A DNA stretch of 13,799 nucleotides from JACQFK01 sp035644495 (GTDB taxonomy: Bacteria; Planctomycetota; MHYJ01; JACPRB01), in assembly GCA_035644495.1 (NCBI GenBank), contig DASQOM010000178.1:1-13799 (forward strand), written 5' to 3'. This document shows positions 5,756 through 13,799 of the stretch, one piece after another. How positions within the stretch are numbered: position 1 is the stretch's first letter; each line of letters starts with the position of its first letter. A model generated the notes under the pieces. The model was given only the letters and a program-made list of their open reading frames with translations, searched no databases and was not told the DNA's origin. A program made the translations under genes and the position numbers.

Positions 5756-7716
5756 GGCAGCACCGTCTGGACGGGGGGGAACTCGGCCAGCCGGTGGATT
5801 TCGCGGCGGCCCTGGTCGAGCGCGGGATCGCCCGCGACCTCCAGGCCGCTCAGCCGTTCCAGGCAGAGCTTCAGCGCGGGGTCCGTCTTTCCGTCGTCGC
5901 TGGTCCGCAGGAAGAACACCTGGGGGTGCGCCGTGGGCGCCACACACTCCGAGTCCAGGTACAGTTCCTCGAAGAGCTTCTCGCCCGGACGGATCCCGGT
6001 GAACTCGATCTTCACGTCGCGGCCGGGCGTCAGGCCGGACATCCGGATGAAATCCTGGGCGAGGTCGACGATGCGGACGGGGCTGCCCATGTCGAGTTCG
6101 AAGATCTCGCCGCCGCGGCCGAGGACCGCCGCCTGGAGGACCAGCTGCACGGCCTCCGGGATCGTCATGAAGTAGCGCTTCATGTCCGGGTGCGTCACCG
6201 TCAGAGGCCCGCCGCGCGACAACTGCGACTTGAAGATGCGGAGCACGCTGCCGTTGCTGCCCAGGACGTTGCCGAAGCGGACGGCGGCGAAGCGGGTGCC
6301 CGTCTGCTCCCGGTTGAAGCGCTGGGCGATGAGCTCCACCGCGCGCTTGGTCGCGCCCATCATGCTCGAGGGGTTGACGGCCTTGTCGGTCGAAATGATC
6401 ACGAAGGCCTCGACGCCGTTCCTCACGGCCGCCTCGCCCAGGGTGACCATGCCCCCCACGTTCACGCGGAGGGCTTCGCGGGGATGCGATTCGCAGATGG
6501 GCACGTGCTTGAGGGCGGCCGCGTGGAAGACGACCTGGGGTTGGTGCTTCGCGAAGAGCGCGTCGATCCTCGAGCGGTCGGTCACGTCCGCCAGCTCCAG
6601 GTGCGCCAGCCCTTCGGTCGTACCGGCCTTGAGCTCCAGAAGCAGGTCGTGGAGGGGCGTTTCCGCGCAGTCGAGCGCGATGAGGCGCTCCGGATGGAAG
6701 GCCAGCACCTGCCGGCAGATCTCCGAGCCGATGCTGCCCGCCGCTCCCGTGACCATGACGACTTTGCCCTTGATGAAGTCGGAGATCGCGGCCTGGTCGA
6801 GCCGGATGGGCTTGCGCCGGAGCAGGTCCTCGATGGAGACGTTCCTCAGCTGGGACAGCAGGCCCAGGGCGCTGGAGAGCTTGCCCACCGGCGGCAGCAC
6901 CTTCACGCGCAGCTTGCCCTCGCGCAGATGGCCGACGATCCGCTTCATCGCCGCGCCGTCGGCGCTCGGGATCGCGATATAGACCGTCCGGACGCCGAGG
7001 TTCCGGGCGACTTCCGCGGCCTGGTCGACGCGGCCCCTCACGGGGACGCCGCGAAGGCTGCGACCGCTCTTGCCCGGGTCGTCGTCGAGGAATCCGACGA
7101 CTTTCGTGGTCCGGGCGAGGCCGCGCTCGATTTCGTGAAGCAGCGTCTCGCCGCTGTCGCCGGCGCCGACGATCAGGACTGCCTCGGGGCTGATGGTCCG
7201 CGACCGGGCCCGGGGGCTCGCCTCCCGAAGCGAGCGCAGGCCGGCATACATGCCGCTGACGAGAAGGAATCCGACGATGCCGTCGATCACGATCACGCTG
7301 TGAGGGACGGTTTCCGGAAGGGGGAGAAAGCGGTCGAGCGCGAGCAGGATCACGGTCGAATACCCGCAGGCCCGCAGGATGCGGAGGAGGTCGTTGAAGC
7401 CGACGTAGGCCCAGAGGATCCGGAAGACGCCGCAGGCATAGAACATCAGGCACTGCACGAGGAGGACGAACGGGAGGGTATGGAGCTGGAGGAAGGCGTA
7501 GCGTTCGGGAACCGCGAAGTCGAAGCGGATCATGAACGCGGCCATATAGGCGATCGACAGTCCCAGGAGGCCGGCGGCCACGACCAGCAGGTGCGGCCGG
7601 CCCGCGGTGAAGCGGTGCACGACCTTGCCCACCCGGCGCCGGAGCGTCGTCTGTGCGCGGAACCGCGTCAGGGGCCTCATGTCCGGGACGACCGACTCCG
7701 CCGCGGCTCTGTTCAA
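5752..7716 (-). CDS. Membrane-bound UDP-GlcNAc 4,6-dehydratase, PglF/WbpM/CapD family
   Basis: Converts UDP-GlcNAc to UDP-2-acetamido-2,6-dideoxy-4-hexulose, first step to bacillosamine-type sugars. With the start used here it has 654 residues, the usual long form. Four membrane segments occupy the first ~160 residues (about 42-62, 80-98, 120-132, 140-158). A first Rossmann-like domain carries LIVGAGDSG (181-189), and the catalytic SDR domain starts at VTGAAGSIGSE (322-332). The active site reads STDKAVN (442-448) then SSMMGATKR (450-458), with Met453 in place of the usual SDR tyrosine and Lys457 four residues later, as in WbpM and PglF. RFGNVLGSNGSV (480-491) and GIRPGEKLFEEL near the C-terminus complete the family pattern. 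The frame is open to 7782, inside wzc. I choose the TTG at 7716 because GAGGTG (7722-7727) lies 5 nt upstream; ATG at 7680 is the alternative. The gene is 28 bp after wzc and overlaps the next by 4 bp. Confidence 0.94.
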   Translation of the reverse strand: MNRAAAESVVPDMRPLTRFRAQTTLRRRVGKVVHRFTAGRPHLLVVAAGLLGLSIAYMAAFMIRFDFAVPERYAFLQLHTLPFVLLVQCLMFYACGVFRILWAYVGFNDLLRILRACGYSTVILLALDRFLPLPETVPHSVIVIDGIVGFLLVSGMYAGLRSLREASPRARSRTISPEAVLIVGAGDSGETLLHEIERGLARTTKVVGFLDDDPGKSGRSLRGVPVRGRVDQAAEVARNLGVRTVYIAIPSADGAAMKRIVGHLREGKLRVKVLPPVGKLSSALGLLSQLRNVSIEDLLRRKPIRLDQAAISDFIKGKVVMVTGAAGSIGSEICRQVLAFHPERLIALDCAETPLHDLLLELKAGTTEGLAHLELADVTDRSRIDALFAKHQPQVVFHAAALKHVPICESHPREALRVNVGGMVTLGEAAVRNGVEAFVIISTDKAVNPSSMMGATKRAVELIAQRFNREQTGTRFAAVRFGNVLGSNGSVLRIFKSQLSRGGPLTVTHPDMKRYFMTIPEAVQLVLQAAVLGRGGEIFELDMGSPVRIVDLAQDFIRMSGLTPGRDVKIEFTGIRPGEKLFEELYLDSECVAPTAHPQVFFLRTSDDGKTDPALKLCLERLSGLEVAGDPALDQGRREIHRLAEFPPVQTVLP

Positions 7717-7721
7717 GGATT

Positions 7722-7727
7722 CACCTC
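7722..7727 (-). promoter_or_regulatory. Ribosome-binding site that sets a TTG start for the dehydratase
   Basis: GAGGTG on the minus strand lies 5 nt before a TTG codon (7716-7714) in frame with the dehydratase. The nearest in-frame ATG (7680) has no comparable purine-rich sequence, so the non-ATG start is preferred. Confidence 0.6.
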
Positions 7728-7744
7728 GTATGTCTGCATCCCGC

Positions 7745-9889
7745 TCAGACGATGCCCACCAGGTTGTCGCCTTCCTTCTCAAGGATCCGGGCCTCGCGGG
7801 CCGGATCGCGCCGGTTCTGGTATCCGGGGAGGCTGGGCGGCACGCCGGTGCCCACGACGACGGCGCCGAGGGGTGCGGCCTTCATGTCCGACAGACGCTT
7901 CGAGCCGAGGCGCGCCGACCCGCGGCGCGTCCGGCCCTGCCGGACCACCAGCAGCGTCGCGTCCGCGCGCCGGCCCAGGAGCGCCGTTTCCGACGCCAGG
8001 TTCACCGGGGCCGAATCGATCACCACGAAATCGTAGAGGTCCTTCGCGGCCTTCAGCAGGGCCTGGAAGCGGATCAGGCAGGGGATCTCCGCGGCGTTGA
8101 GCAGGCCCGTGTCGGCGCCGAGGATGTCGACGCCCGCCAGCGCGCTCGGCTGCACGGCCTCGCGCAGCGTCATCTCGCCGCGAAGCACTTCCTCGAGGCC
8201 GGTGCCCATCGGATCGGCCAGCAGCGACTTCAGCACCGGCCAGCGGAACTCGCCGTCGATCAGCAGAACGCGCTGGTCTTCCATCGCGAGGACCCGCGAC
8301 AGGTTGGTCGCGACGGTCGTCTTGCCCTCGCCCTCCTCGGGGCTCGTCACCAGGATGACCTTGCCGCGGTTGAGATCCTCGAGGCGCGTCAGGAGGTGGG
8401 CGCGCAGTCCGCGATACGCCTCCCAGGCCGGCGAGTCGGCATCGCCCGGGAGCAGGACCGGGTCCCGCTCCGACGCCCGTTCCTCCGCGGGGATCTCGCC
8501 GAGGACGTCCAGGCCGAGGAAGACCTCGACCTCGCGGGGAGAGGCGAGCTCGTCGCCCCGCTGCTCCGCGGCCCACACCGAGGCCGACGCCAGGATCAAG
8601 CCCAGCACGAGGGCGAGGCTCAGGATCCAGTTCGGTTTCTGATGGGGTTCGACCGGGGGGCTGGCGGGATCCACGATGCGGACGCCGCCCTGCGCCGTGC
8701 CGGCCGCGACCCGAGTTTCGCTGAGCTTCTTCAGGTACGAGTTATAGAGCTCCTTCGCGGTGCCCAGCTCCGCATCGAGCCGCTTGAAGTCCGTCAGGTG
8801 GCGGCGCGAATCGGCCATGTCCTTCTCGAGCCGGGCCTTCTCCGCGTCGAGCTGCTTCTCCTCTTCGCCGAGCGAGGCGAGGGTCTTCTGGAAGGACTGG
8901 AGGATGCCGCGAACGGTCTCGCGGATCTCGCCCTCGACGCGCCCGAGCTCGTTCTTCAGCTCGATCGCGCGGGGATGCTTCTCCTTCAGGACGCCGGTCT
9001 GCTTGGCGAGCTCGTCGAGCAGCGCGGCGCGCTGGGTGCCCAGGCCCTCGAGGGCCCGGATCCCGTGGAAGGCCTCGTGGTAGAGGCCGGAGACGCCCTC
9101 GGCGTCGTAGCCCTTCAGGGCGTTGGCATCCGCGCCCATCTTGAAGATCTTCATCCGGATCTCGGAGAGCCGGGTGTCGACGCGCCGCAGATTCTCGACG
9201 CGCGAGCCGAATTCGACCTCGAAGTCCGCGTATCCGGTGTCCTTCTGGAACTTCCTCAGCGCCTGATCGGCCTCGTCGAAGCGCAGCTGGATGGCGGGAA
9301 GCGTCTCCTTCGTGAGCACCGCGAGCGTGTCGTTCTTCAGGTCGCGGAGCCGCCGGTTGGCGTCGTCGAGGTAGCGCGAAACGAGGGCGTTGACGAGGGT
9401 GGAGGCGCGCGCCGGGTCGCGATCGGTGAAGCCGACTCTCATGATGAAGCTCGACTCCGTCTTCTCGATATCCAGGCTGTCCGCGAACGCCTTTGCGGGA
9501 TCGGGACGGCGGAGGTATTCCCCGGCCACGGACTCCGGGAGCCCGCGGAGGACGTCCAGGATGAGCACCGGGCTGCGCAGGAGCGACTCCTGGGTGCGGT
9601 AGAAGTTGGCCCAGAGCTGGAGGCTGGCGACATAGGACGTTTCAGGGGCTTCGAGGGACACGAGGGGCTTCTCGGGCCGCACCTCGAGGGTGGACTGGGC
9701 GCGGTACATCGGACGCAATGAGCGGGTGACGACGAAGCCGCCCAGGCCGACGAGGACCCAGACGCCGAGGAAGAGAACCCAGCGCCGGCGCAGCAGCTGA
9801 AGCGCGCGCCGCGGCGTCAACGCGGCTGCTTCCATCTCGGAGTCCGGAAGAAATTCGTGCGTATAGGTCGCGCCGGCGTCGGAACTCAT
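7745..9889 (-). CDS. wzc: Wzc-type polysaccharide co-polymerase fused to a BY-kinase domain
   Basis: Controls chain length and export of the polysaccharide at the inner membrane, together with Wza. The 714 residues show the full PCP-2a plan: first membrane segment (about 36-54, RWVLFLGVWVLVGLGGFVV), a large periplasmic part rich in coiled coil (about 190-390), a proline-rich lead DPASPPVEPHQKPNW (407-421), second membrane segment (about 421-440) and a cytoplasmic P-loop kinase. Walker A is SPEEGEGKTT (516-525), Walker A' is VLLIDGEFR (541-549) and Walker B is FVVIDSAP (621-628). Two oddities stand out. The second acidic residue of Walker A' is Glu547 rather than the usual Asp. The C-terminal tail (about 650-714) has a single tyrosine, Tyr690, instead of the tyrosine cluster that is autophosphorylated in Wzc/CpsD. 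No Wzb-type phosphatase gene is seen in the window. The ATG at 9889 has only a weak ribosome-binding site, and the frame has no better start. Confidence 0.93.
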   Translation of the reverse strand: MSSDAGATYTHEFLPDSEMEAAALTPRRALQLLRRRWVLFLGVWVLVGLGGFVVTRSLRPMYRAQSTLEVRPEKPLVSLEAPETSYVASLQLWANFYRTQESLLRSPVLILDVLRGLPESVAGEYLRRPDPAKAFADSLDIEKTESSFIMRVGFTDRDPARASTLVNALVSRYLDDANRRLRDLKNDTLAVLTKETLPAIQLRFDEADQALRKFQKDTGYADFEVEFGSRVENLRRVDTRLSEIRMKIFKMGADANALKGYDAEGVSGLYHEAFHGIRALEGLGTQRAALLDELAKQTGVLKEKHPRAIELKNELGRVEGEIRETVRGILQSFQKTLASLGEEEKQLDAEKARLEKDMADSRRHLTDFKRLDAELGTAKELYNSYLKKLSETRVAAGTAQGGVRIVDPASPPVEPHQKPNWILSLALVLGLILASASVWAAEQRGDELASPREVEVFLGLDVLGEIPAEERASERDPVLLPGDADSPAWEAYRGLRAHLLTRLEDLNRGKVILVTSPEEGEGKTTVATNLSRVLAMEDQRVLLIDGEFRWPVLKSLLADPMGTGLEEVLRGEMTLREAVQPSALAGVDILGADTGLLNAAEIPCLIRFQALLKAAKDLYDFVVIDSAPVNLASETALLGRRADATLLVVRQGRTRRGSARLGSKRLSDMKAAPLGAVVVGTGVPPSLPGYQNRRDPAREARILEKEGDNLVGIV

Positions 9890-9920
9890 CGCGGCACCAT
9901 CCCGATTCTGCGGTTGAGAA

Positions 9921-9954
9921 AGAGGGCGGGGGTGGACACTCTGTTCCCGCCTCT
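9921..9954 (-). other. Imperfect hairpin in the glmS-wzc gap, possible attenuator
   Basis: The 195-bp gap between glmS and wzc (9890-10084) contains AGAGGGCGGG (9921-9930) and CCCGCCTCT (9946-9954), complementary apart from one bulged base, with a 15-nt loop. Read in the operon direction the hairpin is followed by TTTCTC, a weak U-rich tract about 15-20 nt before the wzc start region. It could be a partial terminator or a processing site that sets the ratio of upstream to downstream message. I see no convincing sigma-70 or sigma-54 promoter in the rest of the gap. A GC palindrome CCCGGCCGGG lies just upstream. Confidence 0.25.
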
Positions 9955-10084
9955 CCGGATTCCGGGGACCGACCTCACCCGATTGCCTTTTTTCATGGAC
10001 GACCCATCTACGTTGCCGTCCCGGCCGGGTTACAGGCTTCCGATCTCCCGCTCCAAATCCCGCGCCGATTCCGTTATGGTCGCG

Positions 10085-11887
<1,803 letters not shown>

Positions 11888-11895
11888 CGTGACTG

Positions 11896-11900
11896 CCTCC
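11896..11900 (-). promoter_or_regulatory. Strong ribosome-binding site of glmS
   Basis: GGAGG on the minus strand, 8 nt before the glmS ATG, is the best ribosome-binding site in the operon. The 99-bp gap behind it (11888-11986) shows no clear terminator for wza, so read-through from wza is likely. It is too short for a glmS ribozyme. Confidence 0.7.
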
Positions 11901-11986
11901 GGTCGCTACGACTTTCAGGCTGAGCCCGAGGAAATTCCGGCGTTCCGAATGGAGATGCAATTTGGAATCGGGTCGCGCGGGACGCG

Positions 11987-12913
11987 TCAGAAGATGCCGC
12001 GCTCGGGGACGTACACGACGTCTCCGGGCTCGACTTCCAGGTCGAGATCGACCCGTCCTTCCAGGATCGAGTCGAGGTTGACGGTCTTGCGGCTGACATC
12101 TCCGTAAGGGGTATGGCGCAGCACCATGACCGATCCCGTCGAGGCGAACTTGGTGTAGCTGCCCGCGTTGGCGACCGCCATCGACACCGTCATCCGCGCG
12201 TTCACCGGCACCTCGATGGCGCGCGGGTTCTGGACGGCGCCCATCACGTACGCGATGCGGGCGGCGGAGGGCACCATGACGAGGTCGTCCGGCCACAGTT
12301 CGAGGTCGGCGCCTGCTTCGCCGCGGGCGAGCCGGCGTTCGACATCGACGAGGGAGAGCCGGATGACGATCTTTTCCGCGGCGCCCTGGCGCCGGACGAC
12401 CTGCACATACTCTTTAAAGGCGCGGTCCGTGAAGCCGCCCGCGGAGGCGACCAGCTGGAAGACGGTGAGGCGGGCGTCGGGCGAGATCTCGTAGCCGTCG
12501 GGCTTGGCGACGCCGCCTACAATAAACACCTTCCGCTTCGCGAACTCCCTCACGGTGACGGTGACCGACGGATTCTCGAGGTAGTCCTTCTGGAGGCCCG
12601 CCTTCAGGCCCTGCTCGAGGGCTGCGGCCGTGCGTCCGACGGCCTTCACCTCGCCCAGGAGAGGATAAGTGAAGGTGCCGTTGTCCAAAATGCGGACCTC
12701 CAGGTCGAGGTCCGGCTGCCGGAACACGGTGATCTTGAGGATGTCCCCGGGAATCAGGAGGGGGTCCGGGCGCGGTCCCGTCTTCGGCGCGGGAGCCGCG
12801 GTTTCCGACGCCGGTGGAACGAACGGCTGCACGATCCGAGGCTGTCGGATCTCGGGCGCCGGGCTTTCGCAGGCCGCCAGGAGCAGGAGCGCCGGGATGA
12901 TGTTGTACCTCAT
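11987..12913 (-). CDS. wza: Wza-type polysaccharide export lipoprotein (OPX family)
   Basis: Outer-membrane or periplasmic export channel for the polysaccharide, partner of Wzc. The 308-residue precursor begins with a lipoprotein signal peptide, MRYNIIPALLLLAAC, with lipobox LAAC and predicted lipidated Cys15; Glu16 and Ser17 follow, so the inner-membrane retention signal (Asp at +2) is absent. A proline-rich linker (about 20-50) leads to the poly-export domain starting at LLIPGDILKITVFRQPDLD (52-70) and running to about 124 (NPSVTVTVREF). Two SLBB-type domains follow: KVFIVGGVAKPDGY (128-141) to about 215, and IAYVMGAVQNPRAIEV (220-235) to the end at PGDVVYVPERGIF. It stops where E. coli Wza would add its C-terminal membrane-spanning helix, so the channel may need another outer-membrane partner. 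The ATG at 12913 is chosen because the signal peptide starts there; the frame is open farther upstream and the ribosome-binding site is weak. First gene of the operon. Confidence 0.93.
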   Translation of the reverse strand: MRYNIIPALLLLAACESPAPEIRQPRIVQPFVPPASETAAPAPKTGPRPDPLLIPGDILKITVFRQPDLDLEVRILDNGTFTYPLLGEVKAVGRTAAALEQGLKAGLQKDYLENPSVTVTVREFAKRKVFIVGGVAKPDGYEISPDARLTVFQLVASAGGFTDRAFKEYVQVVRRQGAAEKIVIRLSLVDVERRLARGEAGADLELWPDDLVMVPSAARIAYVMGAVQNPRAIEVPVNARMTVSMAVANAGSYTKFASTGSVMVLRHTPYGDVSRKTVNLDSILEGRVDLDLEVEPGDVVYVPERGIF

Positions 12914-12947
12914 GGCCCGTATGTACGATCCGACCGTTCGCCGGTTA

Positions 12948-12971
12948 CCGAGACTCGAGCAACCGTCTCGG
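12948..12971. promoter_or_regulatory. Inverted repeat in the divergent wza / actin-2 intergenic region, candidate operator
   Basis: CCGAGAC (12948-12954) and GTCTCGG (12965-12971) form a perfect 7-bp dyad with a 10-nt spacer inside the 118-bp region shared by wza (-) and the second actin gene (+). Centre-to-centre distance is 17 bp, suited to a dimeric regulator. A TTGACC at 12996-13001 resembles a -35 box for the plus strand, but no good -10 follows at the right distance, so promoters cannot be placed. A transcript hairpin in the wza leader is the alternative reading. Confidence 0.35.
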
Positions 12972-13031
12972 GTCGACGACGTAAATAGCCTGAACTTGAC
13001 CGGCGGGATCGGCACTCGAAAGGAACAAACG

Positions 13032-13799
13032 ATGTTCGGTTTCGGAAACGGCCCCAAGGATCAGAAGAAGCCCGGACGGCCCCCGGCCCGCGCGAAGATG
13101 GTGGACGTGCCGGGTCTGCTCCGCCAGGCCTCGCAGCAGTTCCGCATCCGGGATCTCCTCCGGATGGGGAAGCGCGAGATCACCATCCTCTCCAGGGAGA
13201 AGGTGGACGAGCTGATCCAGCGCTCCGTCCGCGCCGCGGTCGACAAGTGCCGCGCCGAGGGCGGCGGCCCCGTCGTGACGATCTCGCAGATCCAGGCGGA
13301 GTCGAAGGCGCAGTTCGACGAACTGCTCCGCAAGGCCACGTTCGCGTCGAAGACCAGCGTCGATCCGACGCCGGACATCCTGCGGCTCATCCGCAGCTTC
13401 GCCACCGAGAAACCCGTCAACACGGGCGGCTGCGTCGAGCTCGTCGACGACGCCCAGCGCCGCATCCGTCCGTTCTCCGCCATGGACCTGGAGTTCGGGC
13501 GCGGCCTCGACATCGGCACCGTCAACTCCTGCGCGGGGGCGCGCAAGAAGGCCTCCAGCGAGCTGGTCTATAATCTTCAGCGGAACGCGTTCCTGGATTT
13601 CCGGAAGGACGCGTTCTCGCACAAGATGCTTTCGCGGTTCGGCCTCGACTTCATCACGCACGACGACCGGACGTACGTCGTCGGCGACACGGCGTATCAG
13701 CTGGCGGGGCTTTTCGAGAAGTCCACGCGGCGGCCGATGAAGGACGGGACGATCTCGAGCAGCGAGCCCGAGGCGCTCTTCGTCATGAACCACCTGGTG
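13032..13799 (+). CDS. Second actin-family ATPase with a ~155-residue N-terminal extension (3' end missing)
   Basis: The frame is open from ATG 13032 to the window end, giving 256 residues. AAGGA (13020-13024) lies 7 nt upstream. The actin fold appears to begin at GRGLDIGTVNSCAGARKK (residues 156-173), a phosphate-1 loop with Asp160. From about 180 on, NAFLDFRKDAFSHKML and RTYVVGDTAYQ share the pattern KDxxSxKML...VxGDxA with the MamK-like protein at 767-1876 (PKDPVSRKMLGKDIVFGDEAF), which supports a common family. The phosphate-2 and adenosine motifs would lie beyond the window. The first ~155 residues are hydrophilic and mostly helical, with no membrane segment or signal peptide; FRIRDLLRMGKREITILSRE (37-56) is a possible small folded motif, and I do not recognise the domain. 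It diverges from wza across a short shared regulatory region, which suggests co-regulation with the polysaccharide operon. A role as a second filament or a cap/adaptor is inference. Confidence 0.78.
   Translation, partial: MFGFGNGPKDQKKPGRPPARAKMVDVPGLLRQASQQFRIRDLLRMGKREITILSREKVDELIQRSVRAAVDKCRAEGGGPVVTISQIQAESKAQFDELLRKATFASKTSVDPTPDILRLIRSFATEKPVNTGGCVELVDDAQRRIRPFSAMDLEFGRGLDIGTVNSCAGARKKASSELVYNLQRNAFLDFRKDAFSHKMLSRFGLDFITHDDRTYVVGDTAYQLAGLFEKSTRRPMKDGTISSSEPEALFVMNHLV

Noticed and set aside
5756..7453. Minus-strand open frame extending the phosphoglycosyltransferase upstream to nearly 800 residues, as if a WbaP-like fusion
   Set aside because: The extra part is out of frame with the dehydratase that occupies the same DNA and has a non-protein-like composition. 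The transferase starts at the ATGA overlap at 5755.
5728..9721. Very long plus-strand open frames (700-790 codons) opposite the dehydratase and wzc
   Set aside because: They are antisense mirrors of well-identified genes, with no recognisable domains and a biased composition.
9961..9996. T-run CCTTTTTTC as a plus-strand terminator
   Set aside because: Only a short weak hairpin precedes it and no plus-strand gene ends there.
11888..11986. glmS ribozyme or riboswitch in the glmS leader
   Set aside because: The gap is only 99 bp and I see no ribozyme core or GEMM-like motif.
12914..13057. Longer Wza start at the top of its open frame
   Set aside because: It would bury the lipoprotein signal peptide 48 residues inside the protein and overlap the second actin gene.
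12945..13793. Minus-strand open frame opposite the second actin
   Set aside because: The plus-strand reading has a start with ribosome-binding site, a phosphate-1 loop and similarity to the first actin; the minus-strand reading has none of these.

Overview
The window is a GC-rich, densely coded bacterial chromosome segment. It carries a surface-polysaccharide gene cluster framed by two bacterial actin genes. A lipoprotein-type Wza exporter implies an outer membrane, so the host is probably Gram-negative (diderm). I cannot name the phylum from this sequence. A MamK-like actin narrows the choice only loosely, because such genes are known from several deep-branching lineages as well as from magnetotactic bacteria. 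No magnetosome gene other than the MamK-like actin is visible.

Layout. Positions 3-692 (+) are the 3' part of a membrane-anchored protein with a TPR-like tail. It is followed by a complete MamK-like actin ATPase (767-1876, +), which ends at a strong Rho-independent terminator (1899-1931). Facing it, and covering 2060-12913 on the minus strand, is an eight-gene run read right to left: Wza lipoprotein, GlmS, Wzc-type co-polymerase/tyrosine kinase, PglF/WbpM-type sugar 4,6-dehydratase, monotopic phosphoglycosyltransferase (PglC type), FemAB/GNAT-like acyltransferase, DegT-family aminotransferase (PglE type) and left-handed beta-helix acyltransferase (PglD type). The last five genes are separated by -4 to 20 bp and probably form one translationally coupled unit. 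Gaps after wza (99 bp) and glmS (195 bp) leave room for internal promoters. Diverging from wza across a 118-bp intergenic region with a 7-bp inverted repeat is a second actin-family gene (13032 to the window end, +). It carries an unusual N-terminal extension of about 155 residues.

How the genes fit together. GlmS makes glucosamine-6-phosphate, the precursor of UDP-GlcNAc. The dehydratase, aminotransferase and acetyltransferase form the known route from UDP-GlcNAc to a UDP-diacetamido-trideoxyhexose (UDP-diNAc-bacillosamine in Campylobacter). The phosphoglycosyltransferase would load this sugar-phosphate onto undecaprenyl phosphate. Wzc and Wza would control chain length and export. No flippase (Wzx), polymerase (Wzy) or ordinary glycosyltransferase is present, so the pathway must be completed outside the window. 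The main novelty is the pairing of two distinct actins, one closely MamK-like and one with a new N-terminal domain, with a polysaccharide assembly and export locus. This suggests, but does not prove, cytoskeletal positioning of envelope polysaccharide synthesis.

No gene-free stretch exceeds 300 bases. The largest gaps are 9890-10084 and 1877-2059. No tRNA, rRNA, CRISPR array, insertion sequence or phage gene was seen.
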